Assembly (NCBI GenBank): GCA_034620365.1
Contig: JAQGEQ010000192.1
Span: 3,963,001-4,027,000 of the forward strand
Reading direction: 5' to 3'
DNA: 64,000 nt
From: Pegea sp. RAD2-039
Taxonomy: Eukaryota; Chordata; Thaliacea; Salpida; Salpidae
Positions 11,963 through 25,200 of this stretch are shown piece by piece; within the stretch, counting starts at the first letter, position 1; the number at the start of each line of letters is the position of its first letter. A program made the position numbers and the translations under genes. The notes beneath the pieces are model-generated. The model ran no database searches. It was not told the DNA's origin and worked only from the letters and a program-made list of their open reading frames with translations.

Positions 11963-14020
11963 TTAAGTCACTTGACTGATATTGTTGTTAGCTCTACTAG
12001 CTGCTGCAGCTAAACTCAGCTTTTTTTCATCCAAATGTAAATAGTATGACAAAGGAACTAATGGTAAATCATTTTGATCATCATTATCATCGTCTGAGTT
12101 AATTCGCAAATAACTTCTTATTGGCAGTCTTCTTTGAGCATCGTTTCTCAATTTCACTTCTTTTTCCGAATTTCTATTTTGATGGATTGAAGTTCTTGGG
12201 GCGGGTATGGGAGCTTTTATATCAGTTACTGGTAGAGTACTGGTGTCAGTGATTGCTTCATTAAATGATGGTTTTTCGAGCATTTTATCATTGCAGAATT
12301 TAGTTAGTTGTTGCCTACTGTTGGTATCATAAAGATTATTTACAAATGCTTGTGATGATGCTCTTGTCCTCCCTTTTAAAAAACTTTGAGATCGTTCTGT
12401 AAGTATGATTTGCCAAGGCTGTAAGTTTGATCTTCCAAAATTCCGACGTGATGCTCGCCGCTTTATTTCATTCCGACGTTTTTTTAACTTTTTGTAAATG
12501 TTGTAAAATACAAAAGCAGTCAGTAAAATAAAAAGACCAACAATAAAACCGGTAACAAAACCAGGCCAATAAGACCAATAAATAAAACCTTTCGTATTTA
12601 TTTTATCTTTTTTTTTAACACTAGATTTTAATTTTGAGCAATCTTCTAGAGCACATGCTCTCATCTCAAGATTAGTACCGAATCGGGAGCATTTTGAAGG
12701 CTTATAGTTGGTGAAACCATCTGTGCAGTTTCGTGACCACAATCGCTTACAATCGTGGTCACATGCAGATGTTGAAGGAGTCCAGTTTGTCCATTTTGGT
12801 TTTTTACAAGGATACTTTTCATAAAGTAAGCTTCGAATGCTGACGTCATAGCGAAAGCGTGAGCAATGGACTTGCTTTTGTGGCTGCTGGCTGTTTTCTC
12901 CCAAGGTCAACCATTTGTTAGAACATGATTCGGTCATATATCCAGATAATTTTGTTTTGAAACACAGATTTGTTTCTGAAGTGTAAATAAAATTGAATTA
13001 TAATTTGTAATTGTTATCTTAAGAAAATATTTGAAATAGAAATTTATTCGTATAATATATTTTCCTGATTAGAAAATATTTAGATAAATACTTAACAGAG
13101 CTTAACAGCAATTTTGTACAACTTCTTTTTACACAAAAAAACAGCAACTACTTGTTAGAATTGTTACAAATTTACTTTGTCCAACATAAAAATTTTATTA
13201 TGAAACCTATTATAATAAGCAAACTAAAATTATACAAACCTTTGCTTCCATTTTTACATTTAAAAGTTTCATAATTTGTATAATAACTACAATTATTTCT
13301 ACTAGGCTGAGTTTTTGGGGATATTGTTTCACTTGAATGTAACTCCCAGCCACTTGAGCAGATGACGTCATGATCTTTCTGTTGACTATTAAAAAATTGA
13401 AATTAAAACATTTCTCAAACAAAAGACAACGTTTTCCAACACTAATCTATTTAGCAATTATTTATTAATTACAGAGACTTGAATAAAGTCGTTTTATAAT
13501 TTTTGATATATTTGTTGTATTTCACTTTTATAAAGTTACAAATATGATGAAAACGTTATTTGAAACACTTCCACCTGACATATCACTTGACTTAATTAAC
13601 TATTTCTACATGAAAACAAAATGTTAAAAACTACCTAAGCTCCAGTAATCAACTTAAAAGTTTAATTATTCTGAAAACTTATATAGTCAAGGTTTGATTA
13701 ATTTGAAAAATAACAGTAAACATCTAACTCATATATATTTAATATTTTCATATGATTTTTCAATATTCCTCTAGCTAGTTTAACAAAATGTCTTATTAGT
13801 GATTGGTTATACCAAGTTTATAATGCTTTGTAGTAAACTCAAGTTAACTAACCAGTTTATTTACAAATAATCAGATAAAATAAGAAACAATAGAGTTATC
13901 TGACCTGCATGTGTTTGAAGATGCTCCAATATAATTTTCCCAAATTGTAACAGAGATTGTATAGTTAGCTAATGTGAAGCAAAATTTAAGAAATAAAAAT
14001 GTGAAACACAACCTGTTCAT
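11963..14020 (-). CDS. Type I membrane protein with one thrombospondin type-1 repeat
   Basis: Three exons, read downward: 14020-13905, 13385-13240 and 12975-11963 (phases 2, then 1), giving 1,275 nt or 424 residues. Exon 1 starts with a clear signal peptide (MNRLCFTFLFLKFCFTLA) and an NYT glycosylation site. A Cys-rich ectodomain follows (residues about 38-145). Residues about 147-200 are a TSP1 repeat: KWTNW, then SACDHDC, LWSRNC and a closing CALEDC, the usual six-cysteine pattern. A transmembrane helix lies at about 224-246, followed by a strongly basic juxtamembrane stretch (KKLKKRRNEIKRRASRR). The cytoplasmic tail of about 165 residues has a Pro-rich PIPAPR segment and an Asp cluster. 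The role is inferred as a cell-surface guidance or adhesion receptor; I recognise no named family. The large last exon carries TSP1, membrane helix and tail together. Confidence 0.85.
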
Positions 14021-15766
14021 ATTTTCTGCTAAAGTAAATACAAAATTAGATTTCTGAAATCACTTCCTGCAATATTTGCTTGCAAGAAGGATTCGAAAGT
14101 TGATAAATCAACAAATCTACTAAACTAATTTCTAAAGATAATTGAAACTAAACACCAAAACTTTAGCACCTAGGTAACACTGATAAATTATTTTCTAATC
14201 GAGCTTCCTTGCATCAACATAGAACTAAAAAATAATATTAATAATCAAAAATCGACAAATTAGTTATCATGATAACTGACAAAATAAACTGAAATTAGTT
14301 TTAACACTGAAAAGGAAATTTAAATTGAAAAGCTTTCACAGCATCGTATTAATGCTTATAACTATCACGAAGCTATTATATAACAATTTTTCAGCTGATT
14401 AAACTACTGCTACTGTCCATATGAATTGTATTAACAATAAGTCTCCCGGATATGACATCAGACATTTTCAACTCTTTTTCATGCACTTTACACTACTATT
14501 GAAACCATCTTGAAGTCTCGATAAATTTGCTGGGAAAATATTTTCATTGAAATTATTGTTTTACTACTTTATGAGATATTAGGTTAAGATGAGGTAACTA
14601 CGTCAATTTGTTTACATAAGATGATCATCAGTACGTGTGGAACTACATCTAAACGTAAACTATTTGTATGTAAATTTTAACCTTACAATTTAGGGTAGTC
14701 TGAAAAAAAATTACTGAGTTTTCATATTTTATAGGATTTATATATTTAATTTAAATCTGAATTTTTGTTGGTAAGATGATTGTAAACGTAATATTCAAAT
14801 ATGTGGGTTGAATTATTTAAAAATATTCAGCAAAGTTATAGAAAATGTGAAATTTTCTGCTTAAAAAATTACCTGAAAAAATCTTGTCTTTAGAAGTTCA
14901 ATAAAAGTTCAGCATTGAAAAAATGTTAAATGAGTAATTCCATGAAATTTATAAAGTACTTTTTAGGTATAAATTTACCAAATAAAAGCAAGTTACTACT
15001 TTTAAAGGTAAAAATCGTGCTATCATTGAAGCTTCATAACCAAAACTCATCAAAAATATCAACTTGCTTTGTTTCAAGACTTTTTTGCAACATATTTGCA
15101 AAAATAGTTTAAAAAAGCCATTCAAACATTCAATAAAACTTTCAAAAATTTCTGATAAATCACAAAATATTTTTAGATTATTTTATACACAATACGAAAT
15201 TTTTAATCAAATAGAAATTTGGGTAATTTCCAAAAAGTTTTTTGCGTGTAGAAGGTATATTTATTTTGCAAAATGATAAAATTTTACAACTAAAAACGTT
15301 AGCTAAAATTTATGAGAAGTGATTTAGAATCAATCTTTAATTTGAGTTGTTTTGCTATCAACTACCTAAGATGTAATTTTCTTTAATTATCAAAAAAGTT
15401 TTTTTGGAGATTTTTATATAGAATATCTACTAATGTCTTTTAAAGAACTCAACTTAATGTAGAACCACATAACGATGAAATTCTGATAGAAAACAATTAT
15501 CCTATTTTACCGGTTTAAACAAATATTAGAAATTATATCTTTTATCTCTAATAAAACTTTAATTAGTCAGAATTCGATCAACAATTAAATTATTTTGTTA
15601 TCAAATCAATTCTGTACAACATAAACTTACGTCTTATTGAAAAATCTCAATTTATGCTAATTAAATTTAATTTATTAGTAATAAAATATATGTTATTATC
15701 TATTGAAAGTTAGTTTATATATAAATAATTATTGAATTAAGTTTTGTGCTTGAACATTTTTAAAAG
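14021..15766. other. Upstream region of the TSP1 receptor gene
   Basis: AT-rich noncoding DNA that should include the promoter of the minus-strand TSP1 gene. Around 14570-14660 it is somewhat less AT-rich and has a forkhead-like TTGTTTACATAAG, but no core promoter stands out. The small open frames at 14930-15276 have background composition and are not called. Confidence 0.35.
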
Positions 15767-15968
15767 TCCTGCTTGGTGGCGAAGCGGTTACTACACCTAG
15801 CTACAAGGTACATCTAGCTAGGAAGTACCGGGTTCGGCCCCAGGTGGAGACATATAAAACTCCTGAGAAAAACCATAAAAAACTCCTGAGAATGTGTGTT
15901 AGAGAGATGTGCTCTCTTTAGGCACCCTCCTTCGCATTTATATATATAAAATAAAAATAAAATAAAAG
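15767..15968 (+). mobile_element. tRNA-derived SINE
   Basis: The element begins with a tRNA-like head. The RNA polymerase III A box TGGCGAAGCGG is at 15777-15787 and the B box GGTTCGGCCCC at 15831-15841. Between them CCTAGCT and AGCTAGG can pair as a hairpin, in the place of the anticodon arm. A tRNA-unrelated body follows, with ACTCCTGAGAA repeated twice (near 15859 and 15882), then a T/AT-rich end and a tail of AAAAT units. TAAAAG flanks both ends (15761-15766 and about 15963-15968) and may be a short target-site duplication. The head lacks a usable anticodon arm and acceptor stem, so it is not a functional tRNA gene. Confidence 0.8.
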
Positions 15969-18711
15969 GTAAGTTTAAATCTAACTTTATGCAGAAGTTT
16001 TCGTATAAGCATCAAATATTCCTAAAAAAATTATTTTGTTCTGTGAATAGAAAGAATTTACTAAATTTTTGATTGTCACTTAACTACCGTAATACTCGTT
16101 GTTTTTAGACAAATTACGTTAAACTAAATAGTTTTAAAAGTTTTAACAAATTTTGAGTAATTTTTGATATAACGCACCAACTAGGAGCCAGCGTTGTTTA
16201 AATTTATATAATGAAAGAACTCTAATCTTTGTAAGTTTTTACTCAATAACAAGCTTTTATTCAGTTTTATTATATTCGATAATATTGCAATTAGTTACCC
16301 CGAAACCTTCTTTTGGTGCCACCACTAGATGGTGCTACGCATCAATTTGTATAAAGTATATCCCCTTAAAATAGTTTGAACTTACAACCTATATCTATGG
16401 TAACTGACTACAATTAATCTTCAAATTTATTTCAACATTTCGTATTCTATAACAAAATATTTCGAAATGACTTTACAATTCAAACATTTCTACATCTATT
16501 TCTACTTAAACCCCAACTTATAGTTAATTCTACAACTTTCCAGATAAAGTTAATTTTAGGTATGAATTTTTCAATTCAGACTTAAATAAAGATTCCTGAC
16601 TAAAAGAAATTATTCAGTTTTTATTTGAATTTATATTATTCAGATTATTTAGTAAAAATTTCTATTTCGAAAAATAATAACCTAACTTAATTTACAACTT
16701 AAAATTTAAATTAAGATAAAACTTGTTTTTCATGTTTTCAATTTTTATCAAAGCTATTTAAAGCTTTTTCCTATGATGTAATACAAAACTTTATAAAAAT
16801 CGACACTTTCTAATTCCAAGTTCAATAATTGCCTCATCAAGAACAACTATCGTGTAGTATAACTAAATTGTCTTGTCAGCTGCTTTATTCAATTAAAAGG
16901 ACAAACTCGCATCCTTATTAATAGAAATGAAAAATTGGCATTTATTGAAACGATGTTTTAGACTAAGTTGAAGAAAGTTTCTTCTTGTTATTGTTATTGT
17001 TGTTGGTGAAACAATAAATGGAATATTTTCTAAAGTAAGAAAAGTAGTCAATACTATTTTTGGCTATTTATAACTCATTCATTCTGAATTGTTAAATTGG
17101 TTAAAATCAAAGCTTAACTTTTTTCGAGGGCCTCTATAATCATGTGTTGACTTCTTTTGATATAATTTTCCTCCGTAATTATTCAGCAATCAATATTTTC
17201 ATCCAATTTGTGTCAACTCTAAATGTCTTCAATTTCCTTTATTATTAGTTTCTTTTCCTGCACTAAAATTACTTTAAAAGTTTTAATATTGAAATAAATA
17301 AAGTTGAAAAAATAAAGTAGTGAAACTAATCTTCACAAAGAGCAATTTTTTTTACAAAAACAAAATTTTCGTTGTCTGGGAGTTTCTTTAAGGCTCATAC
17401 ATTCCACTGCAAAGAGAATTCATTGGTTTAAACGCTAACGTTTGGCTTCAAGAGACAATAAATATGACAATAAGGTCCGTTAACTAAAAACATTTCTTGA
17501 AAAAATATTATTTTTTGCTCAGTAAAACTGGCTTTCCTCTCATTTCATTGTTAATTTTGAAAATTCTTAGCATCGTGGTTTGCGTTTAATACGATCGAGT
17601 GCGAGCTAAACAAAAAGAAGAATAAAGATGAGGATAAATTCAATCTTAGAAACGACAAATGCTTTAGTTTTTTCTTCATTTCATTGAACACAGGAGTTAT
17701 GTTTTTGTTCGTTATGTGACTTTTCTTATGACCTTATACTAGTAATTGTCTTCATTTTTGAAAGCCATTATTTTGCCCCTATTACTTTCAGCTCTCTAAC
17801 TTTCTCTTTTATTCTTTTTTTGCTCTTCAATTTGTTTTTAATTTATACAGTTGCTTAGAAACCTTCATATCGTTTTCTCTAATAATAGCTAAGTCACCTA
17901 ACTTTGTAGTAAATTTTTTAACTGAAAATAAAACATCTAGAAGCTGCTTTACAGTTTGATTGATGCTTAACGTATCAATTTGTTTGTTTTTATATTATAT
18001 AAATTACTTATAAAAATATGATCTAATTTTCCAGTTTGAATTTTAAAACACTTTGAGCAACTTGTGTTATTGGTTCTTAGATAATTATTAGATCCCTTTT
18101 TATCATATAAATTCGGCAACACTTTGTAGCACAATTTTAATTATATTAATTTTGATAAACACAACAATATTTTTTTGCACCTGCCTAATGAATTAAATCA
18201 ACAATAAAAATATAGAGCACAGTGTTGAAAAATAAGCTGTTAAAACTTGCTTTACAATGTACCATCAAGAGATACTTTTGATATTTTTTGTAGGTTCTCG
18301 AACATTTTTGGTTACAACTACTTGTACCAGAATGTTGATATAAGGCTTGTAATCATTCGAGTACTTTTAAAGTTTGATGTTATTGCTGTACATGATTGCA
18401 ATTGTACATCGCGTTATTGTTAACATCATTGAAAAGTCATTGCCTTCCGAAAAGCTAGCAACTGAATGTATGTTTGCTAGATAAGGTCTAATTGAAAATG
18501 ACGTAATTTTTATGATTTTTTTAGCGAGCCACAAAAACGTAAGCGACCCTGTCACTAAATGGAAGCTGAGATCGCATTTAGTCGATAAACGGGTAGATAG
18601 ATTTTTAATTTTACTGCATAGACAGATGGTATAAAACGAACAAAAGTTACTTTGAAGACAATTTTTGTAACAAATTGAAATTTGTAGCTAACTGAAGTAA
18701 CAAATTAGTAG
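15969..18711. other. Gene desert, first part
   Basis: AT-rich noncoding DNA with the CTCF-like site near its start. A modestly GC-richer island at about 17340-17600 has short protein-like stretches on the minus strand interrupted by stops; it could be an old transposon piece or an enhancer. No gene, RNA gene or array is seen. Confidence 0.35.
16322..16336 (+). promoter_or_regulatory. Candidate CTCF-type insulator site
   Basis: CCACTAGATGGTGCT matches the bilaterian CTCF core CCASYAGRKGGCRSY at 14 of 15 positions, with T for C after GG. It sits in a small GC-richer island (16290-16350) within AT-rich DNA, between the cell-surface genes and the CASZ1 gene. A boundary role is inferred from the motif alone. 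Confidence 0.35.
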
Positions 18712-19246
18712 CTATTTGCTCTTTGAGAAAAAGTTTCTAATAAATAAATATTTGATCAGAAATTGTGCCTTATGAGGCTTTAGGCAGTGCGCTAAAGTTT
18801 GTTCAAGTGAATGACTGTTTCCATCTCCTAACTACCTTCATGGTACCACTTTTTAAACATCTGTTTTTAAACAAAGCAGAGTTTTTGGTACTTGCTAGCC
18901 GCTTTTTTGTCTTGCACTCTCTTTAACTCTTCTAACCTAAGTTTTATATCGGACATGACGTCACCATTATCAAATATTCCATTAACTGTTTTATTTTTCA
19001 CTATCGTTAGTTGACATCCTTTTTCAACCTTTCTCCTGTCCGTAGTTAAAACTTCTTATCGTTTTCACTTCTTTAACAAAATTTTATCTAAAAATCACTT
19101 TTATTAACTATCGATGTTATGCTGTCAATATAGACAGTTTCTACATTATTTTGTCCTATACCACTAAGCACCGTTGTATCACGTGACTTCATTGAATTTC
19201 CAACTAGTTTTCAAAGAGTTAATGATAGTTGCTTGATTATTTTACA
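18712..19246 (-). pseudogene. Decayed coding relic, possibly retroelement
   Basis: Three adjoining minus-strand segments translate into protein-like sequence in different frames, as expected of a frameshifted pseudogene. Segment 19246-19088 has one internal TGA and includes RDTTVLSGIGQNNVETVYID. Segment 19055-18867 is open for 62 codons and includes MSDIKLRLEELKRVQDKKAA. Segment 18831-18712 is open for 39 codons and includes SLEQTLAHCLKPHKAQFLI. The first segment is loosely like the flap region of a retropepsin-type aspartic protease (Gly-x-Gly followed by beta-strand residues), which would suggest an LTR retroelement. That is a guess from pattern, and no other retroelement domain was found. 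No LTRs were noticed. Confidence 0.4.
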
Positions 19247-22200
19247 ATTTCAACATTTTTAAAATTACTTTTAGCAAATATTTTTTAATTGTTATTTTCC
19301 AGACCAATAACTTCACTTTTTCTTTTTATAAATTTCTACTTTAAGATCAGTTTTGTAAAATGTACATTATCTTCACTGTTTTAATTAAATGAATTGTAAA
19401 AAGGCTTTACTTAAACGCTCGTCCTTTAAAATTATTGAAAATTATTACTTTGATTTTTTTATCGACTGCAAGAAAATGCAAATTGATTTTATTCAGACTT
19501 ATGAAATAATTTGTACAAATTTTTAATTATATTTTTTACTGTTTATTTTGTAGAAGTCCTATTTTAAACTTATTAAATGTTTTGTTTTTCAATCTTAACA
19601 ATGTAAATTGTTTAAAAAATTTTTTAATAAATATTTTCTGTGAGTAAATAAAATTTTTATTTTACGTAAGCTTATAATATTTTGAACATAAAAATATCTA
19701 ATAATTTTTCATGTAATTTATTATTGATGAGATTTTTACAATTTTTGAAGACTTGGGATATTTATTATTTGTTTCATGATGATTTGAAGTCAACAAAAGA
19801 GTGATTAAAATTATTCAATTCAGTCTAGCCATAAAAAAAAATATTTTTTGTTATTGTTTTATTTATAAACAATTTAAACTTTTCATCTGGTTTTCGGGAA
19901 TAGTTATTGATTACCAGAAAAATATTTTTGAGCAAAAAGATAAATGTGAGTTGAACTAGAAGCAAATCAGCAAATTGTTTTTAATTAATGTGTTGTTATT
20001 TTGAATGTAAGACCGTTAACTATTTTTGCGGTGTAAGATTTGTTTTCAACTTTGACTTTATCTACTTTTAACAGTATTTTCGTTGAAACTTTTCAAAGTA
20101 TATTAGATAATACAGATAATTGTTTCTTGGTTAAAACCTCATTGTAGCTATTGTTATCTGGTTTGTATCATTTAACTAATCATTTCATTTTGAACATCAA
20201 TTCAATCAATAAGACTTGAGTGGATCACACAAAGTTGAACAAGTCTCAAATCACTGTTTTACAAACCAAATAATGTATTAAAAATATCTTTAAGCTTAAG
20301 TTTGGTCCTATTTAGTTTCATAAAATTGTTTTTAAAGTCTTAAAAAGTAAGCTTTTGTTAATTATAGCCAGCTTAAGGCTGCGTTTTGCAATACTTGATT
20401 TTTGTATTTTTTAGCAAATGATATAGCTTGCATTAATACTTCTCTTTTAACTTATTATAGTTATTACTGAGGACTGTTAAAAATGAATGTAGATAATTAC
20501 ATACAAAGCTGCTTGCTGTTTTATATGAAATCTAGTGTTAAACCAAATGAAGATTATTCAGATTATTAAAGTAATCATTTTGTCGTTTTGTTTGCTTAGA
20601 GCATTGTTTAATAATTATTTGAAGCAAATAAAAGTTTTTACAAGTTATTCACAAACGTTATAGATCGCACGTAATTTTATTTCTTTAAATTCAATTACCA
20701 CTAAAATACCTTTTTTTCTCAAAATTAAAATCTTCTCACATATGGGTTCCTTCTATTATTTACCACAATGCTTTGTTTTATTGATTTAGCTTTTGGTTAA
20801 AAATTTCAAAATATTCAGAGTCTAAATCGATATATTAACTACTTGGACTGTGAACAGATATTTGTAAAGATACTATGACCATACTCTAAGAGATATATCG
20901 CATTAAAAAATCGTATAATGATTTTAAGACTAATATAGTAATGAAATTATTGAGCAATTGTTTTAATTTATTATATTTCAATTCTTTGAACTTAAAAGAT
21001 TGAAATTTTGGATAATTAATATTGACATATTGTTAGAAATGATGCTATTTACTTAACCTTTGGTATGTAACTTTAAAAAGCACGTTTTAGATCTAAAATT
21101 ATCTTTTTGTATTTGCTTTGTTAATTTTTAATTTCCACTGATGAACCAGCCATGTTTTTGAAGAAATGTTTGATGGAATAATTTCATCCTCTTTGAAAAA
21201 CTAGTTTAAGAAGTAATTTTCAAAAAGAAATTTTTAGTAACCTTTTTAATATAAGTATAGCCAGCAGAATTATTTGAAATGAAAATCAAACTTTAATTTC
21301 ATGAATTTATTTACTTTATACGTGACTCGCTGTTACGTGTAGCTTAGTGAAAAATTAAAAAATAAAACGATTATTGAATTTAATTTGAGCATTTGGTTGA
21401 GGCAAATATTTAACTTAGAGACCTTATAGTCTCTAAAACTATTTTATAGTCGCATGAATTGATCTGTGCTTAGGTAATAAAATAAATTTAAACAAAATTG
21501 TTTACTGTGCTAATGTGAAAATGCTAATTATTGAAATCATCGGTTAAAGTTGCCTAAATAATATAAAAAATTAAAATTAAAAAAATATGGTTTTTACAAT
21601 TTTAATATTTGGTCTACCAGAATATTTAATTTAAATAAAAATTGAAGAAGGTTTTCGTTAATTTAGTGCTTTTCTGACATAAGCTCGCCTGCAAAGTTGA
21701 CTCAATTTAGAATAGTCAACAGATTCTTATCAAACCTTTTAGTATGTTTGCATCTTGTCAAGTTTCGTCATCATATTCCATAAATAAAGTATGATGTGAA
21801 TAGTAAAAGTCGTTTTAGGTTATAATTTTTTGGGAGAAAAAATTTAACGGTGAATTTTTTAGTTATTTAAAAATGTTTTTTACTGTTATTAACTCTTTAA
21901 TTATCAATTTTACAGTTAATGACAAATGATAAAAATGAAAAAGTTAAAACGAAAAACCAGATTTTAAAGTATGTGTTCATTTAGTTTCTATCTTCAATCA
22001 AGCTTTTGTAAAACTAAAACAGTTAAGTTTAACAGATAGCAGAACCAGAATAAGATACCAAGTCATCAAAAAATCAGATACTATCTCATTTAAAAAACAT
22101 TTTGTAAGCAACCTAAAACTCTTTTATCTGCTTTTTGACGCTTGTAGCACATCAAGTAATGGTTAATGCCTATATTGATGACAAGAAGACAATTTTCAAG

Positions 22201-25200
22201 ATATGTAAAAGCGAACACTTAGTAGTAACGATATTTTTTGATTGCCTTGTCAAAATACAGGCAGTTGTTAAGGAGAATGAAGATTTTCTGAAAAGGTTTT
22301 TTGCGTTTTACATTCTTAGATTGTTTCAAGAAGCTTAAATGACTCATTATTCGTATTGATTACTCTTCTATTAGCTCAATGATAAATTAACATTGTATTT
22401 TGGCAGCTGCTTGTAAATCTTTTTTCAAAACTGTTTATCAAAGTTTATTTTTAAATACTTGCTGATTGCAATCATCTACTCCAGATATGTAAATGTTTTT
22501 GATTTAATTGGCTAATGGGTAATACATATGATACTACTCAACCCTTCGAACAACTTTATTTAATCCTTATTTGGTGTTTTCATTCATTATGATTTTTAAA
22601 ATTAAACTAAGTGTTTATTTGTGGATAAGGAAACATACGACAAATAGACAATGAAAATAATAACTAAAAAATTAAATTTAAAAAAAAAATTTTGTAATTA
22701 AATTGTTTTTCTAAAAGGTATTACGGTTTTGTTGATGAAAAAATCAAGTATTCACTTCTTTAGAAAATAGTTCAATAATTGGATGATTTTTATCAGATCA
22801 AAGCTCTAAATTTAGCAAGTTAAACACCTTTTACACAAAAATAATCCTATTTTTAAACTGAACAAAGTTGGATTACGAAATCTTTGTGCTTAAAGTTAAA
22901 ATAATTAAACTTCTTTGAAAACAAGCTTTATGTTAGTAGTTCAAACTTTCTATAAAATTTGAATTTTTCATTAAACAGTTTGACATTTCGTTTAATTCAA
23001 CCTTATTTAAGGTTATCTTCCTTCTGCTTATCAGAATGATTCATTAATTGCTTTTGTGGCTTATATTGTCAAAGTTATTTCCTTAAAAACCATTTGACAA
23101 AAATGTATCAACGATATATTTCAATTATCTAAATTAAAAACAGGTTTGGCACATTTTCAATTTTATTTGAGAGTTTCAACAGACTTTTGCAGATTCTGTT
23201 ATAAGAATATTATACATTTTTAAATGGAATGTCGTAACATCTCATTTTTATACTTTTAATCTATCTGAAAAGTGATAGTATTCATGTGATTTACTTTACT
23301 TAAGAAATATGAATGAGAAAATGTTACAGACCTCTTGGTGGTAGTTACTTATTTCAAACATGAAACAAACAAAACTGCTGACAACTTTAGATATTTTTTT
23401 CCACTTGTTTTTTAATTTTTTTTTAAGAAACTGTTTTTTTTGTTTACTCTCAATAAACAAGGCATTTGATAATTTATCTTTAATGTTGTGAAATTATTTG
23501 CTAATAACATTTTTAAAGCAGATTATCGCTCTTTCTATTTTTAATTAAATTTGGTTAAAGCTATTTTTTCAATACTTTTGTAAATAAGTTGATGTCATAA
23601 AAATTGTATTTGTAAATTTTAATGACATTTTATTAGTTTTTATTTGAAGTATTTCTTATCAAATTTAATGTTGTTTACTGAGGCTGATATAAACCTAACT
23701 TCAATTTAAATCAATCTGATTTTTATCTAATAATTTTTTACTTTACAATAAATGAATAATAGTTATAAAATAATTACTGAGCTTTCGAAGGTATCTCGAT
23801 TGTATTTTTATTTTAATAATAATATTCTAAAATCGAAATATCTCTTAAAGCTGTTGATATCTAAATATTTTTCTTAATCACTAACACTATTGCAAATAAT
23901 ATTTAAAAGTTTAGCTCTAGACAAATACTTTTTTCATTTACAGAAATTTAAGTCTGATTTCAAGTATTTAACCAACATGCAAATAAGAAAGATATTTGCC
24001 TATTTTATTGTGATAGTTTTTACGAAATTAAACTGAACTTTTCTTACTCTTGTAGCTTGTTTTCTATCAAAACAACATCATACTTCAACTAATAATTGTT
24101 TGTTTCTTCTTGCTTCATCTCTTTGCTATTTTTTGTTTCGTTTTGATTGTCCTCAAAATACATTTGTTGAAAAATCTTTTATTTCTTTCAATATTTGATT
24201 TACTTTATTTTCCATAAATTGCTTGCATCATTGTTAGCTCCTGACAGAGAAAAAGGAAATGGAAATCTGAGTTCAATTTTGGTAAACACTAAACTTTTAA
24301 CAGTAATAAACGATCATTGAAATTGTAGCAAGTGGTTTAAATACGCCCAAATTTATCAATGTCTGCTACTGTGATGATTGTTAAACAATAAATTTTAGTT
24401 TGGATGTTTTAAAATCTAAAGTTTTCATTGTGCTTCGAGTAGTTAAATCAACACATCTTTTTGAAACATGCATAATATTGCTACTTACTATAAAGCAGCT
24501 AATTTGTAGCGTCATATAAATTAGTTGTCTTTACTTCCTTTTGGCCCTTACATATTTTCACTACACTACAATAAGGCTCGACTGAAAGAATTTACAGTTT
24601 ATTTATTATTGTAAGCTACTAATAAAGTTATTTCATCTTCAGAAAACTGAGTATTGTTATTTTTAATGTAATAGGTGCAGTTTGTTACAAAAAGTTCACT
24701 AAGTTGTTTTTTGAAGAAATAGACTAAATTTGTCCGTTGTAATTGTTTAGTTATTATTTTAGTTACTTATTTTCTCATCAGTTTTAGAAGAAATATAAAA
24801 GTTATTATCACTATGGAAAGTTTTTTTCATTATTCACTGTTCATTACTATTCATTATGAACCTAAAGAGATTTTAGCTTATATAGTTTGCTAGTTAACCT
24901 GAATTTTATAAAAAATGATGTTTTTACAAACATATTTGGAATGTAAATATAAATTTATCATCAGCTAAGCGACAATGATGCTTCGATTTATATTGACAAA
25001 TATAATGCCGAACTCATTTTCCAACTACTTTTTGCTTTGATTAACCCTTATAGTTTGAAAGTTATCAGCTAGAAATGTGATGAAAAGGAAGTGATGCAAA
25101 CGGGTTAATGTGTGATTTATAGATGTATTTCTTTAAGTTTTATTGTTATTGTCACAATAATCAATAATAAATTATCAATCGTTGATAAAACAAAAGTTAA

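Noticed and set aside
13210-13422. 70-codon minus-strand frame overlapping TSP1 gene exon 2
   Set aside because: It is the wrong frame of a real exon (13385-13240); the correct frame joins both neighbours in phase.
15767-15848. Functional tRNA gene
   Set aside because: A and B boxes are present, but no acceptor stem pairs and the middle is an overlong palindrome; the AAAAT tail shows it is a SINE.
22135-22338. 67-codon plus-strand frame with fairly balanced composition
   Set aside because: It starts at TTG, has no domain, no splice partners and no similarity I recognise; length is within chance for so much DNA.
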